From Solibacillus isronensis (GTDB lineage Bacteria > Bacillota > Bacilli > Bacillales_A > Planococcaceae), in NCBI RefSeq assembly GCF_023715405.1, contig NZ_JAMBOC010000009.1:1-46802 (forward strand): a DNA stretch of 46,802 bases. Reading direction: 5' to 3'. The notes below the pieces were generated by a model. It searched no databases, had not been told where the DNA came from, and saw nothing but the letters and a program-made list of their open reading frames with translations. Positions 24,673-33,659 of this stretch are shown here, piece by piece. Position 1 is the stretch's first letter, and each line of letters starts with the position of its first letter. The translations under genes were made by a program, and so were the position numbers.

Positions 24673-26223
24673 ATGGCTATTTTTTCGTATGCAACTAAAC
24701 AAGATACACTAGCAAAAATCATTGAAACAATCATGCACGAAGGTCTGCTAACTTACCATCCAAAATCTTCTGATGCACCCCTAGATTTGCAGTACAGGGC
24801 AAAACAGCTGGACAAGCTCCACAAAAAGGGGGCTGTTTTTGCTGTGCGCGATAAAAGCCATTTTGAGAATGGTGTAAAAGGTTACATCATCACATCAAAA
24901 GAAACACTCATTAAACAGGCAAATCAAATTTCACATTTCACCCCAAACGTATATCGCCGCTATTACTATGCCGATGACAAACGCCAAACAATTAAGGGTT
25001 TTGAAGAAGAAAGCCTGCAACAAATCAATGTATTTGTAGTCGATATTGATACAAAGGAATACAGCGTAAACGATATACAATTGGCTTGCATTGATGAAAG
25101 TATTGGCGCACCTACCCTCATATTAGAAACAGAGAGGGGTTACCAGGTGTATTTTGTTCTGATAAAGCCGATTTTTATATCAAATAAAAACCAGTTTCGT
25201 AGCCTGAGAGTAGCCAAACGCATTGCAGAAAATTTAAAACGCAGTTTAGCGAGTGTCGAAGCAGATATGTACTGTAATGACTTCGGTTTTTTCCGTATAC
25301 CAAATAACAGTAATGTGAAATGGTTTAACGAATATGCAATTTATGATCCGGCTGCGTTAATCGCATGGTCCCAGCGTAAAGATGCAGACAGAGGACGCCA
25401 GCTTTATGTAGTACCGCAAAAAACAGCTAGTCCTTCATTATTGAACACAGATTGGTTTCACCAGCTGCTCCAAACAACAGATGTAAAGGGGGAAAAAGGC
25501 CAAATCGGGCGTAACAACTATTTGTTTACGCTTGCTTTAGTGTGCTATCAAGACGCGCGTGACCAAAGCTATGCATTTGATTTACTGGATCAGTTTAACT
25601 CACGCTTACGCACACCACTGCCAGCAAAAGATTTAAATACAATCGTTGAATCAGCGTATTCCGGACGTTACCACGGACCGAAAAAGGAATATGTTGAACA
25701 ACTTATCGAATTATACGCACCACAGCACACAGATATTAAAGTATCTTTTGGTCAAACTACTTGGTACAAGCATAAAAAGGCGCGCAAAGACCGTGAACGC
25801 AGCCATTTAGAAGAATGGGAAGCAGACATCACGGTATGGATAACGGCAAAAAAACAAGTTTCTGAGCCGTTTATTTGGCGTACCCAAAAAGAGCTCTGCA
25901 ATGAAATCGGCATATCAAACAGTTCTTTAAACAAGTTGCTGAAGCAGTCTAAAAAGCTATTGAAAACAACTACCGGCAAAGGCCGTAATGCAAAAACAGG
26001 TTGGACAACAGTTGATTTATACATGGCATACATCATTTGGTTGAAAAACGATTTTGGCTCACGTTTTGCCTATGGAATCCGCGCGATTGTTGAAGAACAA
26101 ATTGATATTATGGACCATGTCGCTGGATATGAAGTGCTCATAGAGAAGCTTAGAAAGCTTTATTTTGAACAGATAATTAATGAACAACTGACCATGAGCG
26201 AATCATTAACGGGTACAGGTTAA
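24673..26223 (+). CDS. rep: Plasmid replication initiator with primase-type domains (PriCT)
   Basis: This is 516 aa, ATG 24673 preceded by aagggagagg. The first ~230 residues look like an archaeo-eukaryotic-primase-type catalytic region: FVVDIDTKEYS with the paired Asp, ILETERGYQVYFVL, EADMYCNDFGFFRIPN. Residues ~258-335 match a PriCT helical domain (GQIGRNNYLFTLALVCYQD, ...TIVESAYSGRY). The C-terminal ~150 residues hold an HTH-like stretch (TQKELCNEIGISNSSLNKLL) for origin recognition. The HTH plus primase design is that of theta-type initiators of Bacillales plasmids. Expression is probably limited by the antisense RNA over its leader. Confidence 0.82.
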   Translation: MAIFSYATKQDTLAKIIETIMHEGLLTYHPKSSDAPLDLQYRAKQLDKLHKKGAVFAVRDKSHFENGVKGYIITSKETLIKQANQISHFTPNVYRRYYYADDKRQTIKGFEEESLQQINVFVVDIDTKEYSVNDIQLACIDESIGAPTLILETERGYQVYFVLIKPIFISNKNQFRSLRVAKRIAENLKRSLASVEADMYCNDFGFFRIPNNSNVKWFNEYAIYDPAALIAWSQRKDADRGRQLYVVPQKTASPSLLNTDWFHQLLQTTDVKGEKGQIGRNNYLFTLALVCYQDARDQSYAFDLLDQFNSRLRTPLPAKDLNTIVESAYSGRYHGPKKEYVEQLIELYAPQHTDIKVSFGQTTWYKHKKARKDRERSHLEEWEADITVWITAKKQVSEPFIWRTQKELCNEIGISNSSLNKLLKQSKKLLKTTTGKGRNAKTGWTTVDLYMAYIIWLKNDFGSRFAYGIRAIVEEQIDIMDHVAGYEVLIEKLRKLYFEQIINEQLTMSESLTGTG

Positions 26224-26695
26224 TTAAATACTCCACTCTGCCTATACATATTTCTAATTTCCTGTTTTTTAATTTATCCTATAGAAATATATATCTACCT
26301 TATTTACATGGTATTTCTGAGTTAGTAGTATTGTTCTTTTGATAGGGAACAAAGCCTAGAGCGGGAGACGTTCTACAGACCAGCTTGCTGAGCGAGGATT
26401 TTATAACATGGCTAATGGGTTTTCTAAAGGCTTTGGTTATACATTGTGAAATGGATGTATTATTTAACAGGGTAGTTATTATATTTGGAATATGAAATTT
26501 AAATGGATTTTTATAAAGATTGAATTGTTTATTTAAGAACGTGTTTAAAAGAAGTTTCTTTATACACTATTTGAATTTTAGGAAGAGGTTAGTATTCAAT
26601 ATTTTAATTATTTAGGGATATGAATAGGTTTGGTTAGTTTGTTTTATTTTTATATCTAAAGGTGAATAGTTAAACAAAATTAGAGTATTATCTTA
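26224..26695. other. AT-rich region downstream of rep
   Basis: There are about 470 bases without a gene. It is AT-rich, apart from a GC-richer patch near 26350-26395. I see no clear iterons. As the region next to rep it is a candidate for the replication origin, but nothing in it proves this. Confidence 0.3.
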
Positions 26696-26880
26696 AATTT
26701 ATAAAGTGTTTCATTTTATGAATGAAAGGTGCACGGGTCTGGCAGCGGTGTATCACTTTGTTTTTTCAAGAAAAATCCCATAAACGTTGGTGCTATGTGG
26801 TTTCTACCACTTTGGATATTTCTCAAATTTATAAAGTGCTTCATTTTATGTGTAAAAGGTGTACGGGTCTGTTTTACGTG
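26696..26880. repeat. Single partial copy of the 33.7-34.4 kb tandem-repeat unit
   Basis: ttataaagtgtttcatttta, then aaaggtgcacgggtctggca, then cataaacgttggtgctatg and a second ttataaagtgcttcatttta closely match the 174-bp unit. It abuts the IS21 remnant, so the open frame from 26722 is a chance fusion of repeat and transposase. Confidence 0.75.
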
Positions 26881-27633
26881 TTTAAAGTGCAAGTATATAA
26901 CCCATTAAATGGAAATGAAAAAGGTCATGTGGAAGGTAAAGTAGGTTATATTCGTTATAACTTCTTTAGCCTACCTCCGGTCATAGAAGATTTTGAAGAT
27001 TTAACGAATCAATTAGAACAACAATTAATCAAGGATTGTCAACGAGTTCATTATAAAAAAGAAGTAATGATTGATGAGCTGTGGCAGCGCGAGCAGAAGC
27101 AATTAATTAAATTACCAGAAAAACCGTATCCGGTATTTAAGCAGTTTTTAATCATGTTTAATAAATATAATGAATTCAAACTTAATGGGCATTTGATTCA
27201 TGTGCCAAGAGCAAGGAACTACGTCCAGCTTTCTTGTGTGACCTACTGGGATTCGTATAAAGTCATCACAAATGACGGAGAAATTTTATTATCTGATGCT
27301 CGCCCATATATGAGAAAACGTCGTTTTATTCCATGAAAGGAAATCTTAAAAGATTGGTTGAAAAAACCACGTGTTGTCGGCCATTCCCATTACTCAATCT
27401 ATCTGCCAACGCACATTAAAGAGTATTTAACAGTACCTTCATTTGCGTTAAGAAAACAAAGGATTAATGAATTACTAGCATTTTTACTTACACATGATAT
27501 GAATGATATTGATCAAAATTTTTATAACTATATTGGCAGTGAGGCTGAAGAAGCTGAACATCCTTACGTTGTTAAGTGGACAGAATATGATGCCTTATCC
27601 CCAAAAGGGACGGAGGTGTTGAAACATGAATGA
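26881..27633 (+). pseudogene. IS21-family transposase IstA, 5'-truncated and interrupted
   Basis: From 26881 the frame reads as the C-terminal half of IstA: GNEKGHVEGKVGYIRYNFF (after the rve/DDE core), RARNYVQL, then RRFIP followed by an in-frame TGA at 27334-27336. The same frame continues (KEILKDWLKKPRVVGHSHYS) to 27633. The whole DDE domain is missing. The 3' end overlaps the istB start, as is normal for IS21. The element is inactive. Confidence 0.85.
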
Positions 27634-28055
27634 AGATATTTTAACACTCTGTAAGCAATTGAGATTAGCATATGTAGCAGAAGTAATTAAAGAAGTGCTT
27701 TTACTGAGCCGGAAGAATATCTGTATCAAGTTTTATTAAAAGAGCAGCTTGGCAGAGAACAAGCAAAAATAGCACGTAACTTGAAACAAGCTCGTTTCAT
27801 TGATACAAAAACACTAGAAAGCTACCAGTGGCATAAAGATTTGTTTGCCTAGCCATTTAACGAAAGATGAGTTAAATGGCTAGATTTTATTCGAAGTAAA
27901 GAGAACGTCATTTTAGTTGGCGCATCTGGAACAGGTAAAACACATTTAGCTTCTGCCTTCGGTAAAGAAGGAGCAGAATTACTGTTTCAAATTATTTCAG
28001 AATTCTATGAACAAAAGAGCTTAATTATCACTTCTAATTTAGAATTTAGTTAGCC
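27626..28055 (+). pseudogene. IS21-family helper ATPase IstB, degraded
   Basis: ATG 27626 has SD ggaggtg and reads MNEDILTLCKQLRLAYVAE before a frameshift. YLYQVLLKEQLGREQAK, NVILVGASGTGKTHLA (Walker A) and finally QIISEFYEQKSLIITSNLEFS are recognisable, with stops and an internal deletion between Walker A and the end. It is the partner of the broken istA. Confidence 0.85.
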
Positions 28056-28115
28056 ATCTACTTCAATCATCATTTTTATCACGACCAGTTGCTAGCCAGT
28101 CCGTCAGCTTAAAAT

Positions 28116-28577
28116 TTACGCTTCACGCACATAGATTTCTTCCATCGTATCATAGCCAGTACCATCAAGAAAATGCAGTCGTTCAATCTGTAGTCGTTCA
28201 CACACCGTATATAAAAACCAAAGCCACTGCTCGTCATTTTCCTTTATCGCCTGCTTACAACCCGCCTCAATAAATAGCACAACGACTTCCTTTTCAAGCT
28301 TTTTAAAATAATCAACCGCTTCATTCGCCCCCGGCCAATTCATATCTTGAAACAATTCCACCATTTTTGGAAAGGCTGCAATATTATACGGATAGCCAAT
28401 TGCTGCTACGACCTTCATACAATTTTGCCAGTGTGGTTTGCTCGATAAGGCAAATAGTTGCCCCAAATCGTTTATCGGTGCGTTTTCGATTAAATAGTCG
28501 ATTGCCTGCTGCTTTGTTTCCTCAGGCAAATGCCAATGTAACTCGTGGACATAATAGTTTAGTTCATCTTTATTCAT
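28116..28577 (-). CDS. DUF5071 domain protein
   Basis: This is 153 aa, ATG 28577, overlapping the stop of the upstream TPR gene by 4 bases. The pattern HWHLPEETKQQAIDYL, SSKPHWQNCMKVV, FQDMNWPGANEAVDYF is that of DUF5071 (HEAT-like, function unknown), which is common on Bacillales chromosomes. Base composition is less AT-rich than in the flanking repeats. The pair was probably captured from a chromosome, next to the IS21 scar. Confidence 0.75.
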   Translation of the reverse strand: MNKDELNYYVHELHWHLPEETKQQAIDYLIENAPINDLGQLFALSSKPHWQNCMKVVAAIGYPYNIAAFPKMVELFQDMNWPGANEAVDYFKKLEKEVVVLFIEAGCKQAIKENDEQWLWFLYTVCERLQIERLHFLDGTGYDTMEEIYVREA

Positions 28578-29419
28578 TTCAAAAGCCCCTCATATTCAGG
28601 ATGCCCATGCTGCCGACAGCCAAAGAGTTGGCAACCACCGTCTGGATACAGTTCAAAGTCAAATGAAGGTACAAACCCTTGCTCAAGTCGCTCTATTAAT
28701 GTTTCTAGTTCTTTAAGCTGTACCTGATGTTCAAGTAAGCGTTCAGCTCGGTCGATTTCTGACCAATGCTCGTCAAGCTCTGTTTGCTCTTCGTCCACTA
28801 TCTCTTCTTTTTTCTTATCAATCGCTTGTTGTACAACTTGCTGGCAAGCGTCCTTATAACCTAATTGCCAAAGCGTGTACGCATAGCGACTGACGATATA
28901 GGGCGACACAAAATACTGTTGCCACTCTTTTTCAAACTGCTCACGCGCCTTTGCAAAACAGCCAAGCTCGACATACACATCTGCGATTTCAATGGCACCC
29001 GTGTAATCGTCTGCCTCCTCGTTCCAATAATCGAGCAGTACCTTTGCCTTGGCTGTTTGTCCTGCATGCATCCAACTCACCACTTCATTTAGCTGCGTCA
29101 AGCCTGAGTCGCCTTCACAACGTGAAAAAGCTTGCGCTGCTTGCTCGTATTCACCTACATAAAAATGCACCAGTGCCATATTGTGCTGTGCGATTTCTGA
29201 TTCTTTAAATTGAAGAGCCTGCTGTAAATACATTTTTGCTTCCTCAAACTTTTGTAGATGAATCGCAATTTCACCGAGCATCAAATATGGAAAATCTGAC
29301 TGAGGCTGTAATGGTAGCACTTGCTGCAAAACATTCCACGCACGCTTTCGGTCTTCTTCCTCCCGCAGTTTTTGCTCAATCATCTTTAACTTTCGTTTTT
29401 TACCCCGTACCTTTTTCAT
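28574..29419 (-). CDS. Tetratricopeptide-repeat protein
   Basis: This is 281 aa, ATG 29419 with SD aaggggat. A basic start (KKVRGKKRKLK) is followed by TPR units (FPYLMLGEIAIHLQKFEEAKMYLQQAL, in part, then IAQHNMALVHFYVGEYEQAAQAFSR and a later pair) and a coiled region near 215-255. The end (GGCQLFGCRQHGHPEYEG) has Cys/His that may bind metal. It is coupled with the DUF5071 gene. This is a typical scaffold protein of unknown partner, probably of chromosomal origin. Confidence 0.8.
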   Translation of the reverse strand: MKKVRGKKRKLKMIEQKLREEEDRKRAWNVLQQVLPLQPQSDFPYLMLGEIAIHLQKFEEAKMYLQQALQFKESEIAQHNMALVHFYVGEYEQAAQAFSRCEGDSGLTQLNEVVSWMHAGQTAKAKVLLDYWNEEADDYTGAIEIADVYVELGCFAKAREQFEKEWQQYFVSPYIVSRYAYTLWQLGYKDACQQVVQQAIDKKKEEIVDEEQTELDEHWSEIDRAERLLEHQVQLKELETLIERLEQGFVPSFDFELYPDGGCQLFGCRQHGHPEYEGLLK

Positions 29420-29435
29420 GTGTATCCCCTTTATT

Positions 29436-29571
29436 CAAACAGGCTTAAACGTTCACCAGATCCTGCAACGAGTAGTATTTTATCGTCTTCTACGCTCACT
29501 TGTAACTGCCAGCTTTCGATTTGTCCATAAGTCTTAGCTTCATGCCTGAAACAAACGCTAGTACTAAATCA
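29436..29571 (-). pseudogene. C-terminal fragment of an unidentified gene
   Basis: On the minus strand an open frame reads HEAKTYGQIESWQLQVS, then VEDDKILLVAGSGERLSLFE and TAA at about 29436. There is no start. It lies 17 bases upstream of the TPR gene and was evidently the upstream gene of that chromosomal operon, cut during capture. Confidence 0.5.
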
Positions 29572-29613
29572 TTCGGCTCTACCAATTAACTGACGAAATT
29601 TTCTGATGGGCAA

Positions 29614-29649
29614 GGGCAGTTAAATAGAAGAGCTTCATATATTTAACTG
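29614..29649. terminator. Palindromic stem-loop
   Basis: GCAGTTAAATA and TATTTAACTGC are exact complements near 29614-29649. A further GCAGTTAAA-type copy occurs at 29730. The minus-strand frame at 29651-29842 (63 aa, no SD, unrecognised) ends beside it and is probably a remnant. Confidence 0.45.
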
Positions 29650-29829
29650 CTTAACCAAATATTCCTAATAATAGTCTCTCCGTCAACCTCATACAAAGAA
29701 ACTTATCATGTAGGAGGGTAATTGAGTTTAACTGCTTCTTCAAGGATTTTTGGCTTTGAACCATCCAATTGTAACTTTGAAATATAGTTTGAGCAAAAAC
29801 ACCTCGTAAACCCTTAATTAACGATAAAT

Positions 29830-29876
29830 AAGAAGAATCCATTTTGAAAAAAGATTGATCAAAACGGATTCTTCTT
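29830..29876. terminator. Terminator-like hairpin
   Basis: AAGAAGAATCC (29830-29840) pairs with GGATTCTTCTT (29866-29876), with partial pairing inside (attttga/tcaaaac). Confidence 0.5.
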
Positions 29877-30040
29877 TAGGAGTTTTAAATTTAGTTTTAT
29901 AAAAAAGTTTGATCAATTTCTACCTGTGTTACTCCACAAACGCGCCCGATTGTTGAAGTTCCATCTTTAACTAAGATTTTGGAGTTACATAGGAATTTAC
30001 AGTTAGGAAACGAATAGTCAAACATGTGCTTAGTCTACTT

Positions 30041-30403
30041 TCAGTTTTTTAATTTGGAAAATTTCTTATCATAGTTGGCTCTTTCAGTTAAATGAGCATT
30101 CCATTTCGTTGCCTTATCTGATTCTTTATTTTCTAAAAAACTTTGAATAATAATTTTAAAGTTAGGGCTATAAGGATACTTTTCGTCTTTGCATAAATTT
30201 AGAGCCTTTTCAAAATATACATTCGCATTGTTTAAATCATTTAATTTACGATACATTAAACCAATATAAATTAATCCGCTACCCATTTCTAATTTTGATA
30301 ACGGCTCTTCTATTGCTAATTCCATTATTTTTATTGCCTTTTTTCTAAAACCAAAAATTTCGTAACGATTCGCTTTACTTACGTATTTTTTATATCTGTT
30401 CAT
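30041..30403 (-). CDS. Small TPR protein
   Basis: This is 120 aa from ATG 30403, with SD gaggag eight bases upstream (the GTG at 30409 is too close). It is made of TPR-like helix pairs: RKKAIKIMELAIEE, SGLIYIGLMYRKLNDLNNAN, VYFEKALNLCKDE. It stands alone between remnants. The family is clear only at repeat level; no partner is suggested by its position. Confidence 0.65.
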   Translation of the reverse strand: MNRYKKYVSKANRYEIFGFRKKAIKIMELAIEEPLSKLEMGSGLIYIGLMYRKLNDLNNANVYFEKALNLCKDEKYPYSPNFKIIIQSFLENKESDKATKWNAHLTERANYDKKFSKLKN

Positions 30404-30409
30404 TGTCAC

Positions 30410-30713
30410 TACTCCTCAACAATACTACCTCTACCTAACCTAAAGGAATTTACTACAATTATAACTCTGTTTACTTATTCAGCTAACCTATTCCGTGCTT
30501 TTATACTTACTGGGCATGATTTTTAATTTACATAAAAACTTGTATAGCAATTCTTTAATCGTTATAAATCTGCATCTTTTTTACACTCCCCCAAAAAATG
30601 TTGCTCCATAATATGGCCCTTTAATGGAATAACTTTATTATCACTTAACAGGTTCTTAATCCACAAGAAAAGCCGAAATCCCTTTTTTATAGAAATAGGA
30701 AATTCCGGTTCAT
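30410..30713. other. Intergenic region before the iterons
   Basis: There is no gene. The stretch is AT-rich and includes a short inverted pair near 30680-30710 (cgaaatccc...ggaaattccgg). Nothing else can be supported. Confidence 0.3.
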
Positions 30714-30793
30714 CTTTTTTATAAACGGTTAAACTTTTTTCAAAACGGTACGACTTTTTTATAAACAGTTCTACTTTATTACAAAGCTACACC
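30714..30793. repeat. Four 20-bp tandem iterons
   Basis: Units start at exactly 30714, 30734, 30754 and 30774: cttttttataaacggttaaa, cttttttcaaaacggtacga, cttttttataaacagttcta and a weaker ctttattacaaagctacacc. A 20-bp phase (two helical turns) is typical of iterons bound by a replication or partition protein. The nearest candidates are the proteins at 31129 and 32073. Confidence 0.6.
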
Positions 30794-30916
30794 AATTCCA
30801 CTTTTCTTACATACCCTATTATACTGTTCTCACCTTGTGCCAGTATTAAATCAGATTCATCAATAATCATCATGTTTCCCATATTTGGTCTATAGGTTTC
30901 ACCTTTATCCTATTTT

Positions 30917-31030
30917 ACTTACAGTAACAGTGTCATAAATAAGCTCTCCACCAATTGTTGTATCAGATATATCCGATATAAAGTTTATATACGATGTATC
31001 ATACATAACACATAACACATCACCCCTCAA
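30917..31030 (-). pseudogene. Truncated copy of the 5' end of the MerR/DUF3967 gene
   Basis: The sequence closely matches the first ~35 codons plus leader of the gene at 32073-32633 (SDISDTTIGGELIYDTVTVSK region), but it stops after that and carries changes. The SD and leader (cacccctc) are kept. Confidence 0.7.
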
Positions 31031-31128
31031 AAAAAGGCACAAACACAATTCAGTGTTTATCCCTTTTTGTATGTAACATTGTTTATACGTGAATAAATCC
31101 TATCAATGGTTTGTAGAAAGAGATTTTT

Positions 31129-31875
31129 TTATTGACGGCTTTTAATAAGACTGGGTTCTGTTCTTATTAAACTTAATACAGTCATCGCTTCTAACACACG
31201 TAAATTTAATTCTTGGGCAGCAATAAAAGCACTATAACCATCAATAATCATATAAGAATTTTTCTTACTATTACTTATCTTTTCCAGTATTACAGGTTTT
31301 TCGAAACAGCCATGTTTTTCAAAATACGCAATATTTTTCGCAACTTTTTCAGAACTTGGAGGGGAGGCTTTAAATTCTTCTGATACTGTAATTCTTTTCA
31401 AATTAATCGACTCTCGATCAGAAACAACTTTATACCAAGTATTTTTAAGTTTGATGTTTTTTTCTTTTTTTAATCTCCTATTTCCTTTTGTCTTCTTAGG
31501 GTAATATTTAACATCTAAAATGTTTCCCATATGGTCAGTTTCCATTGCAAAAATATGTTTAGCTTTATCCCAATTCCAATAGGATCTAGTATTTTCATTA
31601 TGATGAATTAAAGTAATGCCCAAAGGGATAAATTGTAAATATTGAATCGCTTGATTCATATTCCAACCCGTATACTGACTACAAAACTCCGCAATATTAC
31701 TTGATACTTTAAAAAATGGTCTTTCTTTTCCTTGTTTGCAATCAGGACATACCATTAATAATGAATCATCATCGTCTGCAACCATACTGACTACACGTTT
31801 ATCACATCTTTGGTGACACTTTTGGCACTGCCCATCTAGTTCAGTATGTATTTTTGTGATTTCTTCAAATGTCAT
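31129..31875 (-). CDS. Zinc-finger/ParB-like DNA-binding protein
   Basis: This is 248 aa, ATG 31875 (SD aggggg). Residues 17-46 hold CQKCHQRC and VCPDCKQ, two zinc knuckles. A basic linker follows (KTKGNRRLKKEKNIKLK). Residues ~190-240 read AYFEKHGCFEKPVIL and MIIDGYSAFIAAQELNL, the start of a ParB/Srx-type N domain (v.V...i.DGy.r..Aa.eL). The usual ParB HTH is absent. With the iterons 335 bases downstream and the DUF3967 gene upstream, it may belong to a second replication/partition module. Function is inferred. Confidence 0.65.
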   Translation of the reverse strand: MTFEEITKIHTELDGQCQKCHQRCDKRVVSMVADDDDSLLMVCPDCKQGKERPFFKVSSNIAEFCSQYTGWNMNQAIQYLQFIPLGITLIHHNENTRSYWNWDKAKHIFAMETDHMGNILDVKYYPKKTKGNRRLKKEKNIKLKNTWYKVVSDRESINLKRITVSEEFKASPPSSEKVAKNIAYFEKHGCFEKPVILEKISNSKKNSYMIIDGYSAFIAAQELNLRVLEAMTVLSLIRTEPSLIKSRQ

Positions 31876-31960
31876 ATTTTAAGCCCCCTATTTACGTTCT
31901 TTTAATGGCACTAAACTTACATATATTCAATTTCGTGAATACTCATATTAAGTATTGATA

Positions 31961-32005
31961 ATATAACATCTATATCTACTGATATATCAGATATAGATGT
32001 TATAT
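31961..32005. promoter_or_regulatory. 17-bp perfect inverted repeat (operator or stem)
   Basis: ATATAACATCTATATCT (31961-31977) and its exact complement (31989-32005) flank 11 bases that themselves contain gatatatc. It lies 85 bases before the 31875 start and 67 bases after the DUF3967 stop. There is no U-tract, so it is likelier an operator for one of these two DNA-binding proteins. Confidence 0.55.
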
Positions 32006-32072
32006 CGTTGTATTAGCGGGCCAAGATTTTAATATTATTTCGATATAAAAGGCTTTTTGCCCTAAATTGCAA

Positions 32073-32633
32073 TTAGGTTTCCCGCCAAAATTTCCACCAT
32101 GATTTTTTTTTCTCTTCCTCTGCAGCTAATTGTCTTCTTGTTTCCATGGATTCTTTTATGGCCAACATTAACTTTTTATCTCTTTCATCAATACTACTTT
32201 CAATATAGTTTTGCTGCTTTTCTAATTGCTCCAACAGTTTCTGGTTAAACTGCATTTGATTATTTTTAAATGTTTCAAACACGTCTAATAGCTTACTGTA
32301 ATCAGGGTTTGCTATAGGTGCTGTATCTGTTATATCGTCCATGTCAGATTCTAATATGGTTTTCACTGCTTGACTCAATGTTAACGATCCTGAATTTTTA
32401 AGCGTTACAATTTCCTTTATTACCTCTACATCTTTTGGATAATATACACGATGCCCTACTGAATTTTTATTAAATTCATAATGATGCTTTTGCATTAACG
32501 CACAATATTTTCTCAGCGTACTTTCCTGGACCCCTAGCATTTTACTTACTGTAACAGTGTCATAAATAAGCTCCCCACCAATTGTTGTATCAGATATATC
32601 CGATATAAAATTTATATTCGATGTATCAGACAT
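32073..32633 (-). CDS. MerR-type HTH / DUF3967 plasmid protein
   Basis: This is 186 aa, ATG 32633 after gaggggg. An HTH of the MerR/RacA type spans ~26-80: TVSKMLGVQESTLRKYC, then GHRVYYPKDVEVIKEI. A flexible middle is followed by a coiled coil (~115-170) and the tail KKSWWKFWRE, an aromatic/basic end that may bind membrane. DUF3967 proteins with this order are common on large Bacillus plasmids and resemble the chromosome-anchoring RacA design. A role in plasmid segregation or anchoring is inferred. Its 5' end has been copied at 30917 and 44440. Confidence 0.8.
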   Translation of the reverse strand: MSDTSNINFISDISDTTIGGELIYDTVTVSKMLGVQESTLRKYCALMQKHHYEFNKNSVGHRVYYPKDVEVIKEIVTLKNSGSLTLSQAVKTILESDMDDITDTAPIANPDYSKLLDVFETFKNNQMQFNQKLLEQLEKQQNYIESSIDERDKKLMLAIKESMETRRQLAAEEEKKKSWWKFWRET

Positions 32634-32649
32634 AACTTATCACCCCCTC

Positions 32650-32780
32650 TAATACATACAATTCGTAAAAACTCACTACATTCCTTTATAAATCGTTCTA
32701 CAAATTAAGACATAGCAGATATAACTGACATAGCTGCAATAACCAGCACGTAGCCTAGCGAATAAGTGCGTTTTTTTGGA
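32650..32780. repeat. Dispersed leader repeat (copy 1)
   Basis: The upstream region of the DUF3967 gene (attcgtaaaaactcac..., ...cagcacgtagc..agcgaataagtgcgt) recurs at 38665-38800 and 44530-44640. The three copies share a block of ~120 bases with short indels. Confidence 0.7.
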
Positions 32781-32884
32781 TTAATTACTATCCCATCATG
32801 TTGCTTTTCTCCTTCTGTAGTGCTATTTTGCATATTTCTTGTAATTTAAGCAAACTCAACTAACAAATAGGATTATCAAAAAGA

Positions 32885-32978
32885 AAGTGAATATAGTTAA
32901 TACAGAATATCGGTTAACTTATTCATATATAAGGTATTTTAAGTTAACCATAAGGGGAGAGCTTCTTTATATTCACTT
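32885..32978. repeat. Nested inverted repeats
   Basis: An outer pair AAGTGAATATA (32885-32895) / TATATTCACTT (32968-32978) encloses an inner pair GGTTAACTT (32912-32920) / AAGTTAACC (32941-32949). Both are exact. It could form a cruciform or bind a dimeric protein at spaced sites. Confidence 0.5.
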
Positions 32979-33015
32979 GGGTTATACCTTTAATACGCCA
33001 ACCTTTTTAAAACGG

Positions 33016-33659
33016 GTCAATCCTTAGCAACGTTCTGCCTTGCTCTCACCATATCGAGATATCTTAGGTTCTATTTTCATTACTTTTACTTCCCTTCACA
33101 TTTTTAAAGCAACAAAAAAGCCGACCCAAAATACACCTACTTATTACGTAGAATGTAAATCAGATCGGCGGGGGATTCCCTACGATTTGTATGCTGTTTT
33201 TATCCTAAATGATTGTATCATAATTATTATTTTATACAAATAAGGAATTTAATTTCTTGTGGCTTTTCAAGTGGGAAATCATTTGAATGGAGCAGACATT
33301 TTTATAAAGATAATTGAGAGTGTACAACTGCTGTTTAGATTCATCAACTAACCCCTTTTAGTAGTCGTCCCAAATATGCTACAAAAATATGCTGTGAATG
33401 GCTTACTGCTATACTTCCTACATACCCGGCATCTTAAAGCATGGTTCTATCGTAAAAAACCGTACTTTAAGAGTAATTCGATAATCGGTAAAAACCCTAC
33501 TTTAAGAAGCAATCATTTTTTTACCTATTTGCTCACGTGATTCTACTTTTTTAAACCTTAATTCCCTTGCTTTATAATTCCAATAAGTCTACATGTAAAT
33601 TATTGCTTTTGTATTATCATATTCGGTTGTTGTATTAATTCTTTTAGACACGCATATAG
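33016..33659 (-). pseudogene. Third, mostly deleted copy of the Replic_Relax gene head and its upstream segment
   Basis: 33016-33078 contains a fragment like the internal RTRQN coding stretch joined directly to the gene's first codons (atatcttaggttctattttcat). From 33115 on, the terminator-bearing leader, promoter and ~500 bases of non-coding sequence match 37120-37670. The copy ends where the 174-bp array starts. Confidence 0.75.

Noticed and set aside
26722..26880. N-terminal part of a 204-aa frame ahead of the IstA homology
   Set aside because: This part is a copy of the tandem-repeat unit; the apparent start is a chance fusion.
33040..33243. 67-aa plus-strand frame
   Set aside because: It lies over a conserved leader/terminator element that belongs to the minus-strand Replic_Relax copy.
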